Shown here piece after piece: positions 18,401 through 27,167 of a DNA stretch of 41,802 nt (the first letter of the stretch is position 1; every line of letters starts with the position of its first letter). The stretch spans positions 1-41,802 of the forward strand of contig JAAANX010000202.1 in NCBI GenBank assembly GCA_009909085.1. Reading direction: 5' to 3'. Origin of the DNA: Cyanobacteria bacterium GSL.Bin1 (GTDB lineage Bacteria; Cyanobacteriota; Cyanobacteriia; Cyanobacteriales; Rubidibacteraceae). The notes below the pieces were generated by a model, which ran no database searches, was not told the origin of the DNA, and saw nothing but the letters and a program-made list of their open reading frames with translations. The position numbers were made by a program, and so were the translations under genes.

Positions 18401-19627
18401 ATGCTGAAAAGTGATCACTTAATTCATCGCCAAAATGGGGAAAGTATTATCCCCAAGCAACTGCTAATCGAAGAAAATAATAGTGCCGTTCATCTGGCAG
18501 AAGAACTAATTGCTTGCTTTGAAAAAGCAGTGGGAAGCCCGCAAAAAGAGCTCGATCGCGCCCTTGCTGATTTAGAAGGAGATCGCACCGATTATCGCAT
18601 TCAGCGGGGGTTAGCCCACCTCCTCAAAAATCATTTCTCTACTTTTGAGATTGTAAGTCCTCTTGAACCACAAGCCCTACGAGAACTTGTTTTCACGCAA
18701 GCTGCCCACACAACGCCCACTCCCCATAATCGTCAAATCACCCTGGAATTAATCGCTGATCAACTCAGCGAGGAACTGAACCGCACGGTAATGGTTTCTG
18801 AAATTACGCAAGGACTCTACGCCGACTTACAAGAAAATCGCATCCTCACCCAGTTTGAAACACCTGCACCAGAAACTCTCCTGCACCGCTACAATCTTGC
18901 CCAAGTGCAGGGAATTCTCTATCGCGCAACTTATATCGAAATTAACGCCCATCGCAATGTTCCCGGACAATATAAACTCCTCTTCCGCTACTTGAAACTG
19001 TTTCAATTAATGGCCTATATCGAAGGGGATGCCGATCATGGCTTTACCATTACTATTGATGGACCCGCGAGTGTCTTTAAGTCGAGTACCCGTTATGGTT
19101 TAGCCTTAGCAAAACTTCTTCCCGCCTTGTTGCACGTCAGTCGGTGGGAATTGAAAGTGATTTTAGAAATGCGCGATCCTTATAGCAAAACCATTCAGAA
19201 AGGACGCTTTAGTCTTGATAGCCACTGCGGACTAGTCAGTCACTATGCGCCGGGAAAGCCTTACGATAGCCTACTAGAAGAGTCATTCGCAAAACGATGG
19301 GAGAAAGAAAAAACGGAGTGGAAATTAGAACGGGAAGTAGATCTCATCCCCATTCCCGGAAGTGTGATGATTCCCGACTTTCGTTTAGTTCATCCTCATG
19401 GGGAGGAGTTTCTCCTCGAAATCGTTGGCTATTGGCGACCCGACTATCTCCGGAAAAAATTTTCCCAGGTCCGAAAAGCGCAAGTGGACAACTTGGTTCT
19501 AGCCATCTCGGAAAGACTGAACTTAGACAAAGCTGGTGTAAATTTTCAGAATGTTCCGGCAAAACTGGTGTGGTTCAAGGATAAATTATCTCCTAAGGCA
19601 GTCTTAGCGGTTTTAGCCGAGGATTAA
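18401..19627 (+). CDS. DUF790 nuclease, Bax1-like (XPB-associated nuclease family)
   Basis: 408 residues. The whole length matches DUF790, whose archaeal member Bax1 is a structure-specific nuclease that pairs with the XPB helicase in DNA repair. The start (LKSDHLIHRQNGESIIPKQL) and the middle (RATYIEINAHRNVPGQYKLL, FKSSTRYGLALAKLLPALL) are family-typical. The C-terminal nuclease core is a PD-(D/E)XK variant: Asp326 in IPDFRLVHP, Glu340 in LLEIVGYWRPDYLRKK and lysines 352/353, so it should be catalytically competent. No XPB helicase is adjacent in this window, unlike the usual paired arrangement. The alternative is an orphan restriction-like nuclease. Start ATG 18401 has only a weak ribosome site. 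Confidence 0.82.
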   Translation: MLKSDHLIHRQNGESIIPKQLLIEENNSAVHLAEELIACFEKAVGSPQKELDRALADLEGDRTDYRIQRGLAHLLKNHFSTFEIVSPLEPQALRELVFTQAAHTTPTPHNRQITLELIADQLSEELNRTVMVSEITQGLYADLQENRILTQFETPAPETLLHRYNLAQVQGILYRATYIEINAHRNVPGQYKLLFRYLKLFQLMAYIEGDADHGFTITIDGPASVFKSSTRYGLALAKLLPALLHVSRWELKVILEMRDPYSKTIQKGRFSLDSHCGLVSHYAPGKPYDSLLEESFAKRWEKEKTEWKLEREVDLIPIPGSVMIPDFRLVHPHGEEFLLEIVGYWRPDYLRKKFSQVRKAQVDNLVLAISERLNLDKAGVNFQNVPAKLVWFKDKLSPKAVLAVLAED

Positions 19628-19678
19628 TATAATAAGGAATTGTTACAATCCTTAACGAGAACGAGAGAGAGGACAATT

Positions 19679-20158
19679 ATGGATTTACCAGAATCAGTGA
19701 AAGTGTGGTCGCAATTTTTCCACCCTGCTTTTATGTGGGTTTTGTTAGGGGTTGCGGTTTACGCCCTAGTTTCCGGAATTCAAAGTAAAAAAGCACGGAC
19801 TGCAGAAGACAAAGAAAAGAAAAAAGAATTTGCCCCGAAAAGAGACAAGCATCATCTTGTCGGTTCCATTTTGCTATCTCTGTTAGTCATCGGCAATCTC
19901 GGCGGAATGGCAATTACTTATATCAACAATGGTAAATTATTTGTCGGTCCTCACTTATTAGTGGGTTTAGGAATGCTTGCGATTATCGCGACTTCTGCTG
20001 CTTTAGTTCCTTTGATGAAAAAAGAAAACAATATTGCCCGTAATCTTCACATTAGTTTGAATCTAGTTTTACTGGGATTATTTAGTTGGCAAGCCTTAAC
20101 AGGAATGCAAATTTTGTTCAAAATTGTTGGCAGTCTCGGGGGTAGTGACGCTGCTTAA
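19679..20158 (+). CDS. DUF4079 four-helix membrane protein
   Basis: 159 residues from ATG 19679, which is preceded by GAGAGAGAGG; an upstream TTG at 19640 would add 13 unlikely residues. The N-terminus (VWSQFFHPAFMWVLLGVAVY), a charged loop (KKKEFAPKRDKHH), ITYINNGKLFVGPHLLVGLG and a final LVLLGLFSWQALTGMQI are characteristic of DUF4079, a family shared by cyanobacteria and chloroplasts. Four membrane helices are apparent, with His residues placed as in cytochrome b561-like ferric reductase folds; a haem-binding role is only a suggestion. It begins 51 bases after the DUF790 gene on the same strand. Confidence 0.82.
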   Translation: MDLPESVKVWSQFFHPAFMWVLLGVAVYALVSGIQSKKARTAEDKEKKKEFAPKRDKHHLVGSILLSLLVIGNLGGMAITYINNGKLFVGPHLLVGLGMLAIIATSAALVPLMKKENNIARNLHISLNLVLLGLFSWQALTGMQILFKIVGSLGGSDAA

Positions 20159-20181
20159 TTCTTGGCTATAAATAGCATCGA

Positions 20182-20209
20182 GGTTAGGTTTAGTTAACTA
20201 AGCCTAACC
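20182..20209. repeat. 28-bp palindrome between convergent genes
   Basis: GGTTAGGTTTAGTT is followed immediately by AACTAAGCCTAACC, an inverted copy with a single G:T exchange. There is no T-run after it. It may act as a bidirectional terminator or a palindromic repeat; a partial match (GTTAACTAGCCTAAC) lies at 5642-5656. Confidence 0.6.
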
Positions 20210-20301
20210 AACAGATCATGAGTTCTTCCTAAAAAAATATTCTGAATCTTATTCAAGGGTTAGAATTTATATTTTCGCAATCGGGTAGTTATTTAAATTC
20301 A

Positions 20302-20724
20302 CTAAACATCATCTGGAATTATAAGATTAATCATCTGCTTTTTATTTTTTCGATAAATCCTAAAGTCACTGTCTAAAGTGAAGACGACACTATTAGAATA
20401 AATTTCACTCATTCTGACTAAGCAAGCATCAGCTAAAGACATAGGGACAGAACAATACTTTTCCATAAGTTGTCTCACAGACTCCAATTCTTGATCTAAG
20501 CGAAAAGAAATCTTGATTTTTTCTTGACTCAGTAGCTTAAAAACTATCTCTTCCCCTTTATTAATTGTACTTAATAAAAAGCAAGTTTCAGTAATCACTG
20601 GTTCGCAAGTGATTAGAGGTGAGGGAATATTGTTCAATTGTTTTTTTACCCATGAGTGATATTGTTCAGTAGAATTGAGAAAAGCAACTAAAAAACCTGT
20701 ATCAACAATCCCTACTTGTCTCAT
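20302..20724 (-). CDS. vapC: PIN-domain toxin, VapC-like
   Basis: 140 residues. PIN-fold ribonuclease expected to be the toxin of a type II toxin-antitoxin pair. The acidic metal-binding residues are in place: Asp8 (GIVDTGFLVAF), Glu46 (EPVITETCFLL), Asp99 (SLADACLVR) and Asp118/Asp120 (VFTLDSDFR). Its ATG overlaps the antitoxin stop (ATGA), the classical translational coupling. The region is visibly more AT-rich than the flanking housekeeping genes, which suggests later acquisition. RNA target unknown. Confidence 0.87.
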   Translation of the reverse strand: MRQVGIVDTGFLVAFLNSTEQYHSWVKKQLNNIPSPLITCEPVITETCFLLSTINKGEEIVFKLLSQEKIKISFRLDQELESVRQLMEKYCSVPMSLADACLVRMSEIYSNSVVFTLDSDFRIYRKNKKQMINLIIPDDV

Positions 20725-20954
20725 TGTTTCCCCAACTCTTTTAAATATTGTTTATTAGTGGCAAGATCTCCGGGTCCTCCTTCCAAACATCCAGCAAATT
20801 CAGCAGCATCTTCTAAAAATGAGGTTCTTTCTTCTGGATTAACTGATACGTCTCGGTAACGTCTTTTTAGAATTTGGATAAAATCAATCAGTAACTCTTG
20901 GGCTTCTTCAGGGAGTTCTTGGATTTCTTGGTTCAATTGTTCTATCTTAGTCAT
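20721..20954 (-). CDS. Antitoxin of the PIN-domain toxin (DUF2281/VapB-like)
   Basis: 77 residues, acidic. The opening helical segment LNQEIQELPEEAQELLIDFI followed by LKRRY resembles the DUF2281 antitoxins commonly paired with PIN toxins. The C-terminal half (EDAAEFAGCLEGGPGDLATN) would be the toxin-neutralising tail. It is the first gene of the pair and overlaps vapC by 4 bases. Palindromic sequences just upstream (20957-21029) are candidate self-repression sites. Confidence 0.8.
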   Translation of the reverse strand: MTKIEQLNQEIQELPEEAQELLIDFIQILKRRYRDVSVNPEERTSFLEDAAEFAGCLEGGPGDLATNKQYLKELGKQ

Positions 20955-20956
20955 GA

Positions 20957-21029
20957 AAGTTAGCTTTTTATCAAATTACAATAGAATCCTAACTTCATTA
21001 TAAAAACTCTCTTCAATTAGGATCCTAAT
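20957..21029 (-). promoter_or_regulatory. Candidate operator region of the toxin-antitoxin pair
   Basis: AAGTTAG (20957-20963) and CTAACTT (20989-20995) form an inverted pair next to the antitoxin start. A perfect 14-bp palindrome ATTAGGATCCTAAT lies at 21016-21029, and ATCCTAA is shared by both sites. Antitoxins of this type usually bind such dyads. Confidence 0.4.
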
Positions 21030-21118
21030 AGCTATTTTTTAAGAAACCGATCGCGCCCCTGAAGTCAACCCCCAAAACTCGCTGCAATCACTACCACTCA
21101 AGGGATAGGGACTTAAGC

Positions 21119-21124
21119 TATAAT
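21119..21124 (+). promoter_or_regulatory. Possible gyrA promoter -10 box
   Basis: TATAAT about 100 bases before the gyrA ATG, with no clear -35. A start near 21131 would place the terminator-like hairpin at 21162-21188 within the leader. Confidence 0.4.
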
Positions 21125-21161
21125 AGGAAAGTAAATTGCACAAATAAACAGCATTGATCAG

Positions 21162-21188
21162 AAAAAATTGGGGAATTTCCCCTTTTTT
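21162..21188 (+). terminator. Terminator-like hairpin in the gyrA leader
   Basis: GGGGA-ATT-TCCCC followed directly by six T residues, with an A-run on the other side that can extend the stem. It ends 37 bases before the gyrA start, so it looks like an attenuator or the end of a short leader RNA, not the terminator of a plus-strand gene: the nearest upstream genes are on the minus strand. Confidence 0.65.
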
Positions 21189-21225
21189 GTCTTGAATTCT
21201 GATTAAAACGGAGTTTTTTTAAGTT

Positions 21226-23769
21226 ATGGCCCCTTCCCAAGAGCGGATTATCCCGACCGAACTGCGAAACGAAATGTCTCAATGTTATCTGGAATACGCG
21301 ATGAGCGTCATTGTCGGTCGGGCATTACCTGATGCGCGGGATGGTTTGAAACCTGTCCATCGACGCATTTTGTATGCAATGTATGAGTTGGGACTCACTG
21401 CGGATCGTCCCTTTCGTAAATGCGCCCGTGTGGTCGGGGAAGTTTTAGGGAAATATCACCCGCATGGAGATACAGCCGTTTATGATGCGTTAGTGCGCAT
21501 GGCGCAACTCTTTTCCATGCGCGACCCGCTGATTAATGGACACGGGAACTTTGGCTCGATCGATAATGATCCCCCAGCAGCGATGCGTTACACCGAATGT
21601 CGCCTGCAAGCCCTCTCCACCGATGCGCTACTGCAAGATATTGAGTCCGATACCGTTGATTTTATTGATAACTTCGATGGGTCACAACAGGAACCGATGG
21701 TTCTTCCCTCGCGGATTCCACAGTTATTGCTGAATGGATCGTCGGGGATTGCGGTGGGGATGGCAACGAATATTCCTCCCCATAATTTAGGAGAATTAGT
21801 GGATGGCGCGATCGCGCTGATTCAAAATCCTGAACTGACCACAACGGAGTTAATGCAGTATATTCCGGGTCCTGATTTTCCCACCGGTGGACAAATTCTG
21901 GGACGCAGCGGCATTAAATCGGCTTATTCAGAGGGACGGGGTTCCATTACGATGCGGGGAGTAGCTGACATTGAAACCCTCTCGCAACCGGGACGACAAG
22001 AGAAAGAAGCAATTATCGTTACGGAACTGCCTTATCAAAGTAATAAAGCAGCCATTATCGAAAAAATTGCGGAACTGGTTAACGATAAAAAAATTGAAGG
22101 CATTTCCGATATTCGCGATGAAAGTGACCGCACGGGAATGCGGATTGTTATTGAACTGCGTCGCGATGCTTATCCACGAGTGGTTCTCAATAACCTGTAC
22201 AAACAAACGCCCTTACAAATGAATTTTGGGGCGAATATGTTGGCGCTAGTAGAAGGAGAACCGCAACTTCTCAATTTGAAGAAGTTTCTGGAAGTCTTTG
22301 TTGAGTTTCGGGTCGAAACCATTACCCGTCGCACCACCTACCTGTTACAGAAAGCGCAAGAACGGGATCACCTCCTACAGGGTTTACTCATTGCCCTGCA
22401 AGATATTGAAGCTGTAATTCGCATCATTCGTGGCGCCGCCGATACCCCAACCGCAAAAGCAAGCTTAATTGAACACTTTGGACTTTCGGAAGTGCAAACC
22501 GATGCGATTCTGCAAATGCAGCTAAGACGGTTGACCGCCCTAGAAGCCGAAAAAATTGAAGCGGAACACCAAGATTTACTGGCAAAAATTAGTGACTACC
22601 AAGATATCCTGGCACGGCGGGAACGCATTGAACAAATTATCCAAACTGAACTCAGCCAAATTAAAGAAAAATATGCTACGCCTCGGCGCACTGTGATTGA
22701 AAGCGCAGAAGGGGAAATCGTTGATCTCGATTTAATTGCCAATGAACAGGCGATTATTCTGGTTACCGAACAGGGCTATATCAAACGGATGCCGGTTAAT
22801 ACCTTTGGCTCACAAAATCGGGCAACGCGAGGCAAGTCGGCGACCAAGATGAAAGATGATGATGAGATCGAGCACTTTATTAGTTGTTGCGATCATGATC
22901 ATCTCTTGTTTTTCAGCGATCGCGGCGTGGTTTACGCCCTCAACGCCTATCAAGTACCGATTGGTTCTCGCACTGCCCGAGGCACTCCTCTACTGCAGAT
23001 GTTACCCATCTCTCAAGAAGAAAAGATCACCACTGTCTTAGCCGTGCGGGAATTTACTGAAGAAGACTATTTGATTATGCTCACCCGCCAGGGGAATATT
23101 AAGAAAACGTCTCTTTCCGCATTTAGTAATATTCGCACCAATGGCTTAATCGCGATTTCCCTTGCGGATGAAGACCAACTGCGCTGGGTGCGCTTAGCGA
23201 AAGAAAGCGACAGCATTATTATCGGTTCTCGTAAAGGCATGGCGATTCATTTCCGTGCTAGCCACGAACAACTGCGACCTCTCGGACGGGCAACTCGTGG
23301 TGTGAAAGCGATGAAACTCAAGCCGGATGATGAGTTAATCAGCATGGACATTCTGCCGGCGCAAGTGATTGCGGAAATGAAAGAAGAAACCAGTGAGGAA
23401 GAGGAGACCCCCCAAGAGTTTACACAGCCCGAAACCCTGTGGATCTTAGCGATCACCAAAGGCGGCTATGGCAAACGGGTGCCCATTACGCAATTCCGCT
23501 TACAAAATCGCGCGGGTAAAGGCTTAAGTGCCATGAAGTTCCGCAAACAAGACTGTTTAGCAGCCCTCAAAGTCGTCCATGAAGGAGAAGAATTAATGCT
23601 AGTGACCAATCGCGGCATTATTATCCGTCAAGGAAGCGATGCCATTCCTCGGCAGTCTCGCCAAGCAACCGGGGTGCGGGTGCAACGGTTAGATGAAGAC
23701 GACGCGATCGCTGCTGTCGCACTTGTTCCCCCTGCTGAAGAAGAGGAAGAGGAAGGAGAAGCGAATTGA
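21226..23769 (+). CDS. gyrA: DNA gyrase subunit A
   Basis: 847 residues. Breakage-rejoining subunit of the type IIA topoisomerase that introduces negative supercoils. Residue numbering matches E. coli closely: the quinolone-determining region has Thr83 (in place of Ser83) and Asp87 ([10 protein letters not shown]), and the catalytic tyrosine is Tyr122 (AAMRYTECR). The C-terminal beta-pinwheel is complete. A GyrA-box-like QNRATRGK at about residue 530 deviates from the textbook QRRGGRG but marks it as gyrase rather than ParC. It ends in a Glu-rich tail. It is preceded by a leader with a terminator-like hairpin and followed by a 115-base spacer and nagA. Confidence 0.95.
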   Translation: MAPSQERIIPTELRNEMSQCYLEYAMSVIVGRALPDARDGLKPVHRRILYAMYELGLTADRPFRKCARVVGEVLGKYHPHGDTAVYDALVRMAQLFSMRDPLINGHGNFGSIDNDPPAAMRYTECRLQALSTDALLQDIESDTVDFIDNFDGSQQEPMVLPSRIPQLLLNGSSGIAVGMATNIPPHNLGELVDGAIALIQNPELTTTELMQYIPGPDFPTGGQILGRSGIKSAYSEGRGSITMRGVADIETLSQPGRQEKEAIIVTELPYQSNKAAIIEKIAELVNDKKIEGISDIRDESDRTGMRIVIELRRDAYPRVVLNNLYKQTPLQMNFGANMLALVEGEPQLLNLKKFLEVFVEFRVETITRRTTYLLQKAQERDHLLQGLLIALQDIEAVIRIIRGAADTPTAKASLIEHFGLSEVQTDAILQMQLRRLTALEAEKIEAEHQDLLAKISDYQDILARRERIEQIIQTELSQIKEKYATPRRTVIESAEGEIVDLDLIANEQAIILVTEQGYIKRMPVNTFGSQNRATRGKSATKMKDDDEIEHFISCCDHDHLLFFSDRGVVYALNAYQVPIGSRTARGTPLLQMLPISQEEKITTVLAVREFTEEDYLIMLTRQGNIKKTSLSAFSNIRTNGLIAISLADEDQLRWVRLAKESDSIIIGSRKGMAIHFRASHEQLRPLGRATRGVKAMKLKPDDELISMDILPAQVIAEMKEETSEEEETPQEFTQPETLWILAITKGGYGKRVPITQFRLQNRAGKGLSAMKFRKQDCLAALKVVHEGEELMLVTNRGIIIRQGSDAIPRQSRQATGVRVQRLDEDDAIAAVALVPPAEEEEEEGEAN

Positions 23770-23797
23770 GGTGTAAGGCAAGGTTAGTTTGACCCTC

Positions 23798-23821
23798 AAG
23801 GGTATGGGCTTTCATGCCCTT
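23798..23821. other. Hairpin after gyrA
   Basis: AAGGGTATG-GGCTTT-CATGCCCTT, a 9-bp stem with one G:T pair, 28 bases past the gyrA stop. The 3' side is A-rich (AAAATTTAAAAAA), not T-rich, so it is not a classical terminator but may protect the mRNA end. Confidence 0.45.
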
Positions 23822-23884
23822 AAAATTTAAAAAAGCCAGAACCGTTAAAACATCCTTATTTAATCTTGCCGACCGCTGATAAGC

Positions 23885-25108
23885 ATGACCCCTAATCATT
23901 ATTCACTACTTCATCAAAAATGTTCTTTAATTAACGTTTGTCTCCCGAAAAGAAAGGATGATCAGTATTATCAAATTGAAATCGAAGAGGGACGAATTAA
24001 AAGGCTACAAACTCAAGATCGGATTTCCCTTGAAAATCAAGAATCTCCTGTCATTGACCTAAAAGGGGATTGGCTCTCTCTCGGTGGCGTCGATTTGCAA
24101 ATTAATGGTGCGTTAGGGTTGCCTTTTCCCGATTTAGAAAGTACGCACTTAGATAAACTCTTGACCCTTACTCAGTTTTTATGGGAACAAGGCATTGATG
24201 GTTTCCTCCCAACAATTGTCACGACTTCCCCTGAAAAAATTGCGCGATCGCTGTCTGTTATCGCTGAGTATATTCAACAGTATCAAACTCAAGAGTTCCC
24301 GTATGCAAAAATTCTTGGCGTCCATTTAGAGGGTCCCTTTCTTAATCCGAAAAAACGTGGTGCGCACCCGGAAAAATATTTATTAGAGTTCACGCTTGAC
24401 AACTTTCATCGGTTGATCGGAAAATATAGTGAACAGGTTAGGGTTGTAACTTGTGCGCCAGAAATAAGTTCTGACGAAAGAATAATTGCGAAGCTGCGAT
24501 CGCGCTATCCTCATCTTCTGATCAGTCTTGGGCATTCCCTCGCTACAGCAACCGCAGCCCAAACTGCCTTTGAACAGGGGGCATCGCTAGTGACACATGC
24601 CTTCAATGCCATGCCTCCCCTCCATCATCGTGAACCCGGTTTACTGGGCGCAGCACTGGTGCATTCCGGTGTGAAGTGTGGCTTCATTGCTGATGGACAA
24701 CATATTTCTCCCACCCTGCTCAAACTTTTACTGCGGATGGGAGAAAGAGACAAACGACTCTTTTTAGTCAGCGATGCCCTTGCGCCCTTGGGACTGGGAG
24801 ATGGGATTTATCCGTGGGATAGTCGAGCAATTACAGTTACGAATGGGACTGCTCGGCTAGAGGATGGAACCCTTGCCGGAACAACGCTTCCGCTCTTATC
24901 AGGGGTGACGAATCTGGTCGAGTGGGGACTGTGTGACATTGAGAGCGCGATCGCGCTAGCCACGGAAAGCCCAAGAGAAGCCTTAGGAGAAACGGGTTTA
25001 AGTGTTGGCAAACCAGCAAACTTGTTACGTTGGCATTGGGATGAGACGACACAGCAATTGACCTGGCAACGACTCCCGAACCGTGGACAATTAACAGTTA
25101 ATCATTAA
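23885..25108 (+). CDS. nagA: N-acetylglucosamine-6-phosphate deacetylase
   Basis: 407 residues. Amidohydrolase that removes acetate from GlcNAc-6-phosphate for amino-sugar and peptidoglycan recycling. Family motifs in order: GGVDLQINGALG (about residue 67), GVHLEGPFLNPKKRGAH (catalytic metal Glu), LISLGHSLA and VTHAFNAMPP (metal His residues), FIADGQHISP and FLVSDALAPLG (catalytic Asp). An ATG at 23885 gives a standard length. The last codons and the stop are made of a heptamer repeat (25087-25114), so the C-terminal residues QLTVNH are probably not conserved. Upstream is gyrA, downstream chlM; no functional link to either is evident. Confidence 0.92.
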   Translation: MTPNHYSLLHQKCSLINVCLPKRKDDQYYQIEIEEGRIKRLQTQDRISLENQESPVIDLKGDWLSLGGVDLQINGALGLPFPDLESTHLDKLLTLTQFLWEQGIDGFLPTIVTTSPEKIARSLSVIAEYIQQYQTQEFPYAKILGVHLEGPFLNPKKRGAHPEKYLLEFTLDNFHRLIGKYSEQVRVVTCAPEISSDERIIAKLRSRYPHLLISLGHSLATATAAQTAFEQGASLVTHAFNAMPPLHHREPGLLGAALVHSGVKCGFIADGQHISPTLLKLLLRMGERDKRLFLVSDALAPLGLGDGIYPWDSRAITVTNGTARLEDGTLAGTTLPLLSGVTNLVEWGLCDIESAIALATESPREALGETGLSVGKPANLLRWHWDETTQQLTWQRLPNRGQLTVNH

Positions 25109-25114
25109 CAATTA
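25087..25114. repeat. Heptamer array at the nagA 3' end
   Basis: Four units in register: ACAATTA, ACAGTTA, ATCATTA, ACAATTA. The nagA stop (25106-25108) lies inside. Related to the first units of the array at 39788. Confidence 0.7.
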
Positions 25115-25151
25115 ATGAGGCAGGATTAACCAAGAACTAAGAACAGATACA

Positions 25152-25832
25152 ATGCAAGACGATAAAACAATTGTCAAAGACTATTTTAATGCCGTTGGTT
25201 TTGAACGCTGGCGCAATATTTACGGCGATGGCGAAGTAAACACGGTTCAAAAAGATATCCGCATTGGACATCAACAAACCATTGATACAGTTGTGGGTTG
25301 GCTCAAAGCAGACGGCAATTTATCTCAACTGAGTATCTGCGATGCGGGATGTGGAACGGGAAGCCTCAGTATTCCTCTAGCCCAAGCAGGGGCAACCGTT
25401 TATGCCAGTGACATTTCCGAAAAGATGGTGGGAGAAGCAGAAAGTCAAGCGAAAGCTGCTTTAGGAGAAGATCATAATCTTCATTTCTCAGTTAGCGATT
25501 TAGAGGCCATTAGCGGAAGTTACCACACCGTTATTTGTTTGGATGTTCTCATTCACTATCCCGACCCAGACATTCCAACCATGGTGAAACATCTCGCCGA
25601 CTGTGCCCAATCTCGTTTTATTATTAGTTTTGCCCCCAAAACCTTTTTCCTGAGTTTGTTAAAGAAAATTGGCGAATTTTTCCCAGGACCCAGTAAAACC
25701 ACTCGCGCTTACCAACATTCAGAAGCGGAAATTGTTCAAATTCTGGAGAACAACGGGTTTGAAATTAAACGCACGGGCATGACAAGCACTCGCTTTTATT
25801 ATTCCCGCATCTTAGAAGCGGTACGGGCTTAG
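25152..25832 (+). CDS. chlM: Magnesium-protoporphyrin IX methyltransferase
   Basis: 226 residues. Transfers a methyl group from SAM to the C13 propionate of Mg-protoporphyrin IX in chlorophyll synthesis. The N-terminus KDYFNAVGFERWRNIYGD is diagnostic for ChlM/BchM. The SAM site is ICDAGCGTGSLSIPLAQAGA (about 62-81), followed by VICLDVLIHYPD and the C-terminal TGMTSTRFYYSRILEA. The full length is normal. The gene for the next enzyme, acsF, follows on the same strand after 164 bases, so the two may be co-regulated. Confidence 0.95.
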   Translation: MQDDKTIVKDYFNAVGFERWRNIYGDGEVNTVQKDIRIGHQQTIDTVVGWLKADGNLSQLSICDAGCGTGSLSIPLAQAGATVYASDISEKMVGEAESQAKAALGEDHNLHFSVSDLEAISGSYHTVICLDVLIHYPDPDIPTMVKHLADCAQSRFIISFAPKTFFLSLLKKIGEFFPGPSKTTRAYQHSEAEIVQILENNGFEIKRTGMTSTRFYYSRILEAVRA

Positions 25833-25889
25833 AGTGTTACAAACTTTAACAAAATGTGCATTTGGATATAGATTTTTGTTGCAATCGTT

Positions 25890-25921
25890 AACAAGTCAGC
25901 GCGATCGCGCCCTGACTCGTT
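25890..25921. other. Hairpin with a HIP1 palindrome at its tip (chlM-acsF spacer)
   Basis: AACAAGTCAG and CTGACTCGTT pair with one mismatch around GCGATCGC, itself a perfect palindrome. The structure lies between chlM and acsF and has no T-run. It could be a processing or stability element. Confidence 0.5.
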
Positions 25922-25996
25922 GATAAACTAAAAAGCAAAACTGCACTCATTATTTAATCCCAAGCTTTACAAAGAAAGAAGCCCAAGCAATAACCT

Positions 25997-27070
25997 ATGG
26001 TTAACACTGCCAATAAAGACCAACAAGAATTACGTCCGGGCACTAAACAACCGGCGAAAGAAACCCTTTTAACGCCTCGTTTTTATACCACAGACTTTGA
26101 CGAAATGGCGCAGATGGATATTTCGGTCAACGAAGACGAACTCCGCGCGATTTTAGAAGAATTCCGTGCTGACTATAACCAAAAGCACTTTATTCGGGAT
26201 GAAGAGTTTAACCAATCTTGGGAACACCTTGATCCAGAAACCCGCCGCCTCTTTGTAGAGTTTCTGGAACGGTCTTGTACCGCTGAATTTTCTGGGTTTC
26301 TCCTCTATAAAGAACTGGGCAGACGCCTCAAAGATTCCAATCCTCTCTTGGCGGAGTGCTTCACTTTGATGTCCCGGGATGAAGCCCGTCACGCTGGCTT
26401 TTTAAACAAAGCCATGTCTGACTTTAACCTGTCTCTAGATTTAGGATTTCTCACCAAGAGTCGGAAATACACCTTCTTCAAGCCCAAATATATTTTCTAC
26501 GCCACCTATCTTTCAGAAAAAATTGGTTATTGGCGTTATATCACCATCTATCGTCATTTAGAACAACATCCGGAACACCGCATCTATCCGTTGTTCCGCT
26601 TCTTTGAAAACTGGTGTCAAGATGAAAACCGTCATGGCGACTTCTTTGATGCCATTATGCAAGCCCAACCCTATGTTATTACCGGGTTTATTTCTCGTCT
26701 CTGGTGTCGCTTCTTCTTACTCGCGGTATTTGCCACGATGTATCTCAATGATGTGCAACGGTCTGGGTTCTATGAAGCCTTAGGCTTAGATGCGCGGGAA
26801 TATGACCAATATGTTATCCAGAAAACGAATGAAACGGCAGGACGAGTTTTCCCGACCATTCTCGATGTCGATAATCCTAACTTCTTCAATCGTTTAGAAG
26901 TTTGCGTGAAAAATAACGAAAAGCTAAGTGCGATTGCCAATTCTGACGCACCCCGAGTTGCGAAATTCTTCCGTAAGTTACCTCACTATGTCTCGAATGG
27001 TTGGCAATTCCTCAATCTGTACTTACAAAAAGCGATTGATGCCCAGGCGCAACGCGGTACTGTTCAGTAA
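25997..27070 (+). CDS. acsF: Mg-protoporphyrin IX monomethyl ester oxidative cyclase
   Basis: 357 residues. Oxygen-dependent diiron enzyme that forms the fifth ring of protochlorophyllide from the ChlM product. Two carboxylate-histidine motifs supply iron ligands: DEARHAGF (about 129-136) and DENRHGDF (about 215-222), with [17 protein letters not shown] providing an earlier glutamate. The start [18 protein letters not shown] is typical of the AcsF/ChlA (CHL27) family. Cyanobacteria often have an aerobic and a low-oxygen copy; which this is cannot be told from sequence. It is followed by a hairpin at 27100-27124 and the convergent rre1. Confidence 0.95.
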   Translation: MVNTANKDQQELRPGTKQPAKETLLTPRFYTTDFDEMAQMDISVNEDELRAILEEFRADYNQKHFIRDEEFNQSWEHLDPETRRLFVEFLERSCTAEFSGFLLYKELGRRLKDSNPLLAECFTLMSRDEARHAGFLNKAMSDFNLSLDLGFLTKSRKYTFFKPKYIFYATYLSEKIGYWRYITIYRHLEQHPEHRIYPLFRFFENWCQDENRHGDFFDAIMQAQPYVITGFISRLWCRFFLLAVFATMYLNDVQRSGFYEALGLDAREYDQYVIQKTNETAGRVFPTILDVDNPNFFNRLEVCVKNNEKLSAIANSDAPRVAKFFRKLPHYVSNGWQFLNLYLQKAIDAQAQRGTVQ

Positions 27071-27099
27071 GGATCATCTCTAAAAGGCAGCACTGATTT

Positions 27100-27124
27100 C
27101 CCCTTTTCCTAGCTGGAAGAGGGG
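27100..27124. terminator. Hairpin between convergent acsF and rre1
   Basis: CCCCTTTTCC-TAGCT-GGAAGAGGGG, a 10-bp stem with one G:T pair, 30 bases after acsF. There is no T-run on either side, so it would be an atypical bidirectional terminator. Confidence 0.45.
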
Positions 27125-27167
27125 ATTATTAGGTGAGGATTGTCTTTGCCATTGCTTCTGAGAAATA

